Source: an uncultured Porphyromonadaceae bacterium (GTDB taxonomy: Bacteria; Bacteroidota; Bacteroidia; Bacteroidales; Muribaculaceae). Taken from it: 6,221 nt of DNA. Shown piece by piece: positions 1 to 4,805 of the stretch; the first letter of the stretch is position 1, and every line of letters begins with the position of its first letter. Where the stretch lies: the NCBI GenBank assembly GCA_900552325.1, contig URZG01000139.1:1-6221 (forward strand). Direction: 5' to 3'. A program made the translations under genes and the position numbers. The notes beneath the pieces are model-generated. The model searched no databases. It had not been told where the DNA came from and was given only the letters and a program-made list of their open reading frames with translations.

Positions 1-2
1 TC

Positions 3-1007
3 CCTTTTGCGTTCGAGACCGACTACCATACCCTTGACTGGATCATGCGGTTCGTGGGGGTATATACCCTGATAACCATAGGGATAGCCATCTGTGCCGT
101 GCTCGAATACGCCTGGTGGCGCTTCAATAACTCTCAGAACAAGAGCAACCATCCGCTGAAAGGTATTCTTAATGTATGCCGGGGTGTGGTGTGGATAATA
201 ATAGCGATAGTGTCGGTTTCCATCCTCATCGACAAGTCGCCCGCCGCGCTTCTGGCCGGTCTCGGTGCCTTCGCGGCGGCACTGATGCTGATTTTCAAGG
301 ACTCCATCCTCGGATTCGTGGCCGGCATACAGCTGTCAACCAACGATATGCTCCGTGTGGGCGACTGGATCGTGGTGCCCTCCACCATAGCCAACGGCGT
401 GGTGATAGATGTGACGCTTACAGTGGTGAAGGTACAGAACTGGGACAACACCATAGTGATGCTGCCGCCGTACACCCTCGTGTCGACTTCGTTCCAGAAC
501 TGGCGCGGCATGTCGGATTCGGGCGCACGCCTGGTGAACCGTGATATCGTTTTCGCCCAGGCCTCGATACAGCGCGCCACCCCGCAGACGGTGGAGCGTC
601 TGGTGGCCGCTTATCCGGTGATGGAGAAGTTTGTGAGGAAACTTCAGGAACAGAAAGGCGGTGCCCGGATTTACAACGACTGGCAGCAGCCCAACGGCAC
701 GATCGACACCAATCTCGGGCTTTTCCGCATATACGTCACCTCCTATCTTCTGCAGCATCCCTGCGTGAGCCGCGACAAACCTACCGATTATATTATCGTG
801 GCCCTTGATCCGGCTCGTGAGGACGGCCAGCCGCTGAACATAGAGTTCTTTACCAACAATACCGACTGGGCGCCGTATGAAGCCATTCTGTCGGATATTT
901 TCGAGAATTTCGCGGTTACGGCCCGCGATTTCGGGCTTGTGATCTCCAATGCTCCCGACGGAAACCGGTTCGTTATCAGACAGGAACCGGCGCAGGTCCC
1001 CTCTTGA
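3..1007 (+). CDS. ybdG: YbdG/MscM-like mechanosensitive ion channel, 5'-truncated by the window
   Basis: Inner-membrane MscS-superfamily channel that would open under membrane tension and release solutes during hypo-osmotic shock. The frame is open from base 3, so the ATG at 45 is probably internal and the true start lies upstream. Numbering from that Met, hydrophobic segments span about 5-25, 43-63 and 67-97. The last is Gly/Ala-rich and is followed by LSTNDMLRVGDWI, as expected for the pore helix leading into the beta domain. Residues 119-160 (GVVIDVTLTVVKVQNWDNT, then the NWRGMSDSG signature) and the C-terminal stretch at 222-300 (TNLGLFRIYVTSYL, then FFTNNTDWAPYEAILSDIF) closely resemble E. 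coli YbdG, the miniconductance MscM channel of about 415 aa, as I recall it. The family call is firm; conductance and physiological role are inferred. No terminator separates it from the convergent gene 5 bp downstream. Confidence 0.92.
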   Translation, partial: PFAFETDYHTLDWIMRFVGVYTLITIGIAICAVLEYAWWRFNNSQNKSNHPLKGILNVCRGVVWIIIAIVSVSILIDKSPAALLAGLGAFAAALMLIFKDSILGFVAGIQLSTNDMLRVGDWIVVPSTIANGVVIDVTLTVVKVQNWDNTIVMLPPYTLVSTSFQNWRGMSDSGARLVNRDIVFAQASIQRATPQTVERLVAAYPVMEKFVRKLQEQKGGARIYNDWQQPNGTIDTNLGLFRIYVTSYLLQHPCVSRDKPTDYIIVALDPAREDGQPLNIEFFTNNTDWAPYEAILSDIFENFAVTARDFGLVISNAPDGNRFVIRQEPAQVPS

Positions 1008-1012
1008 CGGCG

Positions 1013-1270
1013 TCAGATGCCCGACTCGATCTCGGTAAGAGCCCGGGCGAGCTGGTCAGGGCATGAGGTGCCTCGGTTACGGCAGTCTATTCCGGCGAGC
1101 ATGCCTCGCACCTCGCCTACAGTCCGTCCTTTTACCAGTGTGCAGACACCCATAGTATTGCCGGGGCAGCCGCCGAGAAACTCCACCGACTCGATGACGT
1201 TGTTGTCGGGATTATATTCTATCGTGATTTTCTTTGAGCATGTGCCCCGGGTGATATATTCCTTCTTCAT
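1013..1270 (-). CDS. Stand-alone TSCPD domain protein (TIGR03905-like), 85 aa
   Basis: Small, probably cytoplasmic protein consisting of one TSCPD domain, a module otherwise known at the C-terminus of adenosylcobalamin-dependent (class II) ribonucleotide reductases. The signature TSCPD sits at residues 68-72. Cysteines are at 11, 35, 43, 63 and 70, with a GGCPGNTMGVC block at 33-43; this pattern suggests metal or Fe-S binding, but that is inference. The length is usual for the stand-alone family, whose function I do not know to be established. The start at 1270 (MKKEYITRG) has an AT-rich leader without Shine-Dalgarno, and a Bacteroidetes -7-like element lies about 20 nt upstream. Its stop is 5 bp from the stop of the convergent channel gene, so the two transcripts may overlap at their 3' ends. 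No reductase gene is visible nearby. Confidence 0.88.
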   Translation of the reverse strand: MKKEYITRGTCSKKITIEYNPDNNVIESVEFLGGCPGNTMGVCTLVKGRTVGEVRGMLAGIDCRNRGTSCPDQLARALTEIESGI

Positions 1271-1290
1271 GTTCTGCTGTATTTTTGCCG

Positions 1291-1298
1291 CAAAATTA
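1291..1298 (-). promoter_or_regulatory. Bacteroidetes -7-like element for the TSCPD gene
   Basis: Read on the minus strand this is TAATTTTG, an exact match to the TAnnTTTG -7 consensus of the Bacteroidetes primary sigma factor. It ends 20 nt before the ATG at 1270. No clear TTTG -33 box is found 19-21 bp upstream, so support rests on the -7 element and its position. Confidence 0.5.
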
Positions 1299-1357
1299 GC
1301 AATAAATCCTGATAAATGGCACTAAAAGGGAAAAATGGCGGGGCGCAGTTAAACCTA

Positions 1358-1389
1358 AGGTCTTTTTTTCGTTCTTACTAACAAGACCT
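1358..1389 (+). repeat. Short inverted repeat in the leader of the secreted orphan gene
   Basis: Arms AGGTCTT (1358-1364) and AAGACCT (1383-1389) are perfectly complementary over 7 bp with an 18-nt AT-rich spacer, and end 14 nt before the ATG at 1404. This could be an operator or a weak leader hairpin affecting translation. Chance occurrence is quite possible at this arm length. Confidence 0.35.
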
Positions 1390-1403
1390 AAAATTAAAAG
1401 AAT

Positions 1404-2390
1404 ATGAACCGACTGATGAAATCCGTTACCGCTTTCGTAGCCGCGCTGGCTATGATCGCCGCACCTTTGGCCGAGGCACAAGGCCGCGGAAGGCAGTCGC
1501 ATACTTCCGGTGCGCCTGCATCGTCGCAGAACACAAGCCGCAGACCCTCCACTCCGGGCAACGGCGCATCGCGTCCCAACCGTCCGTCAACTCCGTCGAA
1601 CGGTTCCCAGAACCGTCCCGGCAACAACGGCGGCAACAACCGTCCTGTGAAGCCCGGCAACAACGGTTCCCAGAACCGTCCCGGCAACAACAATCGTCCG
1701 ATGCCTCCTGGCAACGGCAGCGGCTCTAACCGGCCGGGCAATCCCGGACACGGACCCGGCGGCAACAACCGTCCCTCCCGTCCGGGTGATCACGGGCATG
1801 GACCGGGTCATGGTCGTCCCGGGCATACTGTAGGCCCCAACGACTATCGTCCGCGCCCCGGTTATCATCGGCCCCCCGCACCTCCCCGGCCACCGAGGAT
1901 ACCATACGGCTACCGTCATCCGGTGCCTTTCTTCGGTGTCTATCACCGGCCGGTGCCTCCCCCCTCCTGGAACCGCTATTATGCCGGTCCTACTTTCGGC
2001 ACAATCCTCGGGGTGGCGCTCGGCACGACTATAGATCTGTCGCTTAACGTTTTGCTGAACGCAGGTTATACGGTTGCCAACTACGGGCCCAATGTGGTGT
2101 ATCTCACCAATGTGCCGCAGATGAACCTCCTTTGGCCAAACGCCGCGATGTACTATAACAACGGCCTTCTGTGCGGCTCGCAGTTCACATATCCCTCCCC
2201 CTATTACGACATGCAGCGCTACAACCTGCTGTACGGTCAGCTGGTAGGTCAGTACGGCGCCCCCGTGGAGCAGTACAATAACGGAGGAGTGATCTCGGCC
2301 ACATGGTTCGGCGCCGGCAACCGGTTCGTGACCCTGGAATTCAACAACACCGGCGGCCAGTATTACACCACACTCAGTTTCGGCAACTGA
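1404..2390 (+). CDS. Secreted Pro/Gly/Asn-rich protein with a conserved-looking C-terminal domain, function unknown
   Basis: 328 aa, exported. Residues 1-26 form a signal peptide (basic start, hydrophobic core at 8-20, likely cleavage after AEA at 23-25). Residues 27-190 are low-complexity, rich in Pro, Gly, Asn, Arg and His, with repeated NRPGNN-type units and a Gly-His stretch at 113-141; this part is very basic and presumably disordered. Residues 191-328 look folded: a hydrophobic Gly-rich patch (GTILGVALGTTIDLSLNVLL, 199-218), then Tyr/Asn-rich strands including NVVYLTNVPQMNLLWPNAAMYYN and NNGLLCGSQF, with the only cysteine at 257. I recall similar C-termini in unnamed Bacteroidales proteins but know of no function. 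An alternative start at Met5 (1416) would shorten the basic N-region. It is divergent from the TSCPD gene and followed by the palindrome pair. A surface or periplasmic envelope-associated role is inference from export and composition. Confidence 0.85.
   Translation: MNRLMKSVTAFVAALAMIAAPLAEAQGRGRQSHTSGAPASSQNTSRRPSTPGNGASRPNRPSTPSNGSQNRPGNNGGNNRPVKPGNNGSQNRPGNNNRPMPPGNGSGSNRPGNPGHGPGGNNRPSRPGDHGHGPGHGRPGHTVGPNDYRPRPGYHRPPAPPRPPRIPYGYRHPVPFFGVYHRPVPPPSWNRYYAGPTFGTILGVALGTTIDLSLNVLLNAGYTVANYGPNVVYLTNVPQMNLLWPNAAMYYNNGLLCGSQFTYPSPYYDMQRYNLLYGQLVGQYGAPVEQYNNGGVISATWFGAGNRFVTLEFNNTGGQYYTTLSFGN
1599..1691 (+). repeat. Two identical 30-bp direct repeats inside the secreted orphan gene
   Basis: Bases 1599-1628 and 1662-1691 are identical over 30 bp and encode NGSQNRPGNN twice (residues 66-75 and 87-96), with a period of 63 bp or 21 codons. 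Exact identity, beyond that needed for the amino acids, suggests recent tandem duplication or ongoing recombination. Slippage here would change protein length in frame. Confidence 0.8.
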
Positions 2391-2436
2391 CCGAAGATGT
2401 GTGGCAGGCATACAATAATTGCCGGACCAAATCAGA

Positions 2437-2518
2437 CTGTAGGGACGCTCCGTGGAGCGTCCGCCCCGGCAGCCGGAATCAGGCATCTTTGCGGACGCTC
2501 CGTGGAGCGTCCCTACAG
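2437..2518. repeat. REP/BIME-like pair of palindromes in inverted orientation
   Basis: Two 28-bp units (2437-2464 and 2491-2518) are inverted copies of each other, differing only at the 2-nt asymmetric centre. Each holds 9-bp arms GGACGCTCC and GGAGCGTCC around a central GT. The outer edges read CTGTAGG and CCTACAG, and the 26-nt spacer contains a further small palindrome, CCGGCAGCCGG (2466-2476). The design of two hairpins facing each other in an intergenic gap is that of REP doublets (BIMEs), which in other bacteria are mobilised by RAYT (TnpA-REP) transposases. No transposase is present here. The hairpins may also end or protect the transcript of the upstream gene. The element class is inferred; the symmetry is seen directly. 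Confidence 0.8.
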
Positions 2519-2536
2519 AAAAACGGATTCATGCAA

Positions 2537-2568
2537 TTTGGATACGTCTGTATCAGATATAACGTTTT
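2537..2568 (+). promoter_or_regulatory. Probable promoter of the glycosyltransferase gene
   Basis: TTTG at 2537-2540, 20 bp, then AACGTTTT at 2561-2568. The spacing fits the Bacteroidetes consensus exactly; the -7 element matches TAnnTTTG at four of six defined positions. It would give a leader of roughly 25 nt. It lies just downstream of the palindrome pair, so the gene would have its own promoter rather than read-through from upstream. Confidence 0.4.
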
Positions 2569-2598
2569 CAACTGTTTACAAGAGATTCTATAGGAATT

Positions 2599-4314
2599 AT
2601 GCGCACCCGTTCGGTTGCAATTTCACTTAACGGAGCGACGCTGGCGCTGCTGGCGTTGCTCCTTGTCACGTTTGTGGCTTTCCTGGGTATGACCCTCTTC
2701 AACACCAAGGGGGAACCCCGCGAGGCGCTTGTGGCCGTTTCTATCCTCAATCAGGGCAACTGGATTCTGCCAGTGAGCTGCGGAGCCGACATACCCTATA
2801 AACCGCCGATGCTGGCATGGTGCATAGCGGCGTTGGGATGGCTCAACGGCGGTCACGTCACGGAGTTCCTGTCCCGTCTCCCCTCGGCGCTGGGCGCAAC
2901 GGTGATGCTTCTGTGTTTTTTCCGGTTCTACGCCCGTCGCGGTTCGATGGCCGTGGCGGCGACCGCCACGCTGGTGGCTGCCACGACTTTCGAGCTTCAC
3001 CGTGCCGCCACATCGTGCAGGGTGGATATGCTGCTGGCAGCGTTCGTGGTGCTGGCCATCCTGGCCATGTATGTTGACTGGGAAAAGAATCCCGGGCGTT
3101 GGCGTCTTTCGTTTGCCGGAATCCTGCTGATGAGCGCCGGTGTGCTCACCAAGGGACCGGTGGGGATGTTGCTTCCCTGCGGCGTGATGCTGGTCCTGCG
3201 GCTTATGAAGGGAGAACGGTTCTGGCTGGTATTCAGCTCCCTTGCCGTAAGCGGTGTGCTGGCGCTTGTGCTTCCGGCGGTGTGGTACTGGCTCGCATGG
3301 CAGCAGGGGGGCGACCGTTTTCTGGAGCTGGCTATGGAGGAGAATTTCGGGCGGTTTCTCGGCCGGATGTCGTATGAGTCGCACGAACACAGTTTCCTCT
3401 ATAATTTCCAGACCCTTGCCACCGGTATCGCTCCATATACGCTCCTGCTGCTGATCTCGCTTGCGGCATGGCGCGGATTCCGCCGCCCGGAAGGGAAGGC
3501 GGCGCAGTGGTGGCGGTCGCTCCGCTCCATGCCTGCCGAAGAATTGCTGGCGGTAACGGCGTCGGTGGTGATATTCGTATTCTATTGCATACCGAAATCC
3601 AAACGGTCGGTCTATCTGCTGCCGATGTATCCCTTCGTGGCGTACGGAATAGCCGTATATATAAGGTGGATGGTCCGCAAGGCATCGGGTGTGCTGCGCG
3701 GCTACGCCGTATTCATGGCCGTGGTCGGGGTGCTCGCGTCGCTGGCCATGCTTCTGGTTATGGCCGGTGTGATATCCTCTGGAGGGAACGAGCGTCTGGA
3801 GACTTATTTCATGGAGGCTCGCGGACTCGGCGCCATGCCGATGCTGATATGCTGCATAGGGCTGGGTGGGATCCTCGGGTCGCTGCGTGTGCTGGCACGC
3901 GGCAACGGCCCCCAGGTCGTGCAGTGGATGCTGCTCGACACGCTGATGATCTACTGGGTGTTCTCCGCCGCCATACAGCCGATGGTGCTCAATCCCAAGA
4001 GTGACCGCCCGATGGCGGCCGCCGTGGAGGCTGTGGCCGCTCCTGGTGACCATATCTACGGCTTTATGTCGGCCGATATGTTGCGTTACTACACGGCAGG
4101 ATTCTATACCGGCGACCGCATAGAGGCCATCACTTCCGAGGCCACCCCTCTGGCGCCAAGCGGCTGGATCCTTGCCGGCGATCACGACGCAGATTCACTT
4201 AAACGGTTTATGCCTCAGGATATTGTGCTGGAACAGGTGATGGAGTGGCCTCAGAAATCGTGTGACAACAAACTCCACACCGCGCTTTATTTTTACGAAA
4301 GGCCCGAAAATTGA
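2599..4314 (+). CDS. ArnT/PMT-family membrane glycosyltransferase (GT39/GT83-like)
   Basis: Polytopic inner-membrane enzyme, 571 aa, predicted to move a sugar from a polyprenyl-phosphate donor to an envelope acceptor on the periplasmic face. The first helix (14-34) is followed by a periplasmic loop with GEPREA (38-43), the acidic/Arg motif expected at the active site, and YKPPML (67-72), whose lysine corresponds to the phosphate-contacting lysine of ArnT. Further family marks are RVDMLLA (141-147), TKGPVGM (184-190) and KSKRSVYLLPMYP (333-345). About ten to twelve hydrophobic helices span residues 14-465, followed by a soluble periplasmic tail of about 105 residues. Length and layout fit ArnT-like proteins. 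E. coli ArnT adds aminoarabinose to lipid A, but no arn genes flank this one, so donor and acceptor are unknown. It has no Shine-Dalgarno; the start at 2599 immediately precedes the basic N-terminus and first helix. It appears monocistronic. Confidence 0.9.
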   Translation: MRTRSVAISLNGATLALLALLLVTFVAFLGMTLFNTKGEPREALVAVSILNQGNWILPVSCGADIPYKPPMLAWCIAALGWLNGGHVTEFLSRLPSALGATVMLLCFFRFYARRGSMAVAATATLVAATTFELHRAATSCRVDMLLAAFVVLAILAMYVDWEKNPGRWRLSFAGILLMSAGVLTKGPVGMLLPCGVMLVLRLMKGERFWLVFSSLAVSGVLALVLPAVWYWLAWQQGGDRFLELAMEENFGRFLGRMSYESHEHSFLYNFQTLATGIAPYTLLLLISLAAWRGFRRPEGKAAQWWRSLRSMPAEELLAVTASVVIFVFYCIPKSKRSVYLLPMYPFVAYGIAVYIRWMVRKASGVLRGYAVFMAVVGVLASLAMLLVMAGVISSGGNERLETYFMEARGLGAMPMLICCIGLGGILGSLRVLARGNGPQVVQWMLLDTLMIYWVFSAAIQPMVLNPKSDRPMAAAVEAVAAPGDHIYGFMSADMLRYYTAGFYTGDRIEAITSEATPLAPSGWILAGDHDADSLKRFMPQDIVLEQVMEWPQKSCDNKLHTALYFYERPEN

Positions 4315-4677
4315 CTCGCGGCGAATGAACCAAATATTCGGGGCTGTCGTTAATAAAGTATAAATTACAAACCTGACTCCGGTCAGGAATCCCTGTGGGC
4401 TTCCTCCGGATCACAGACACAATTTAAAAGGAATGAAATCAAGATACAGAAACAACGACTCTCCTCAGATCCTCTCCCCTCCAGACTGATCCGAGCTCCC
4501 GTTTCTTCCGCTTTGCTTATTTCATGCGCGTCCGTCGCCGGGGATAACAATCCAATATGATACCCTAAAACGGCAGTATGATAGCAAAAAGCATTAGAAA
4601 TGCCCTTCTTCCCGAGTGTGAAATAACATATTTTGCACTTTTCATTCAAAAGATTTGGTTAGATGTTAAAAATGTTT
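4315..4677. other. Long non-coding stretch between the glycosyltransferase gene and the OmpA promoter
   Basis: No convincing gene is seen. The open frames here are minus-strand, Cys/Ser/Arg-rich and lack family resemblance. The content is a small inverted repeat CGAAT/ATTCG (4322-4340), a GC-rich structured patch (4372-4410), a purine-poor middle part (about 4455-4520), and a small hairpin GCATT/AATGC (4591-4603). No rho-independent terminator with a T-run follows the glycosyltransferase stop. It could be a 3' untranslated region plus upstream regulatory DNA, or hold a small RNA; neither is shown. Confidence 0.5.
4372..4410 (+). repeat. Overlapping, mutually exclusive hairpins downstream of the glycosyltransferase gene
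   Basis: Hairpin A is CCTGAC (4372-4377), loop TCCG, GTCAGG (4382-4387). Hairpin B pairs TCCGG (4378-4382) with CCGGA (4406-4410), then after a 2-nt bulge AGGAA (4385-4389) with TTCCT (4401-4405), then CCC (4391-4393) with GGG (4397-4399) around a TGT loop. A and B share bases 4378-4387, so they cannot form together. There is no T-run, so a classic terminator is unlikely. Function is unknown. Confidence 0.45.
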
Positions 4678-4685
4678 TAACTTTG
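4654..4685 (+). promoter_or_regulatory. Consensus Bacteroidetes promoter of the OmpA gene
   Basis: TTTG at 4654-4657 and TAACTTTG at 4678-4685 match the -33 (TTTG) and -7 (TAnnTTTG) consensus perfectly with 20 bp between them. Transcription would start near 4690, giving a leader of about 110-115 nt. Such a strong promoter agrees with the high expression expected of a major outer membrane protein. Confidence 0.85.
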
Positions 4686-4689
4686 CCGA

Positions 4690-4805
4690 GTATTGGTGCA
4701 AAGGCTCCGTTCAGTTCCTTTGATCCATGCAAACGTTTCAACATCCTATGAATTGCCAAAATCACAAGCAAAGGATTATAATTCAACTATTAAATTCAAA
4801 TTTTC
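4690..4805 (+). promoter_or_regulatory. Long 5' leader of the OmpA gene with competing base-pairing
   Basis: Inferred untranslated leader. CAAAGG (4699-4704) can pair with CCTTTG (4717-4722) across a 12-nt loop, while a second CAAAGGA (4769-4775) can pair with TCCTTTG (4716-4722) instead. The last 30 nt before the ATG are A/T-rich and unstructured with no Shine-Dalgarno, the usual form for highly translated Bacteroidetes genes. The alternative pairing could affect mRNA stability or translation; this is inference. Confidence 0.4.

Noticed and set aside
1587..2486. Minus-strand 299-codon frame opposite the secreted orphan
   Set aside because: Low-complexity shadow of the repeat region; the plus-strand frame has a clean signal peptide and a plausible folded domain.
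2437..2518. Possible CRISPR repeats
   Set aside because: Only two units in opposite orientation with a 26-nt spacer; CRISPR repeats are direct and no cas gene is present.
2397..2630. Open frame starting MCGRHTII, resembling the MCGR start of SRAP (HMCES/YedK) proteins with the catalytic Cys2
   Set aside because: The resemblance stops after about eight residues. The frame then runs through the palindrome pair and into the glycosyltransferase start, with no other SRAP motif. Chance, or at most an unprovable remnant.
2623..4185. Very long minus-strand open frame (520 codons) opposite the glycosyltransferase gene
   Set aside because: A mirror of codon bias in the GC-rich real gene. The protein is His/Arg/Gln-rich without hydrophobic core or motifs, while the plus strand gives a clear ArnT-like membrane protein.
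4565..4645. Minus-strand 26-codon frame starting MKSAKYVISH with a hydrophobic end (AFLMLFAIILPF)
   Set aside because: It looks like a tiny membrane peptide, but no promoter, conservation or translation evidence is available, and such frames occur by chance in AT-rich sequence.
4383..4649. Minus-strand open frame of 88 codons in the long intergenic gap
   Set aside because: Starts with TTG, has Cys/Ser/Arg-rich composition without a domain, runs through the structured patch, and has no promoter match upstream.
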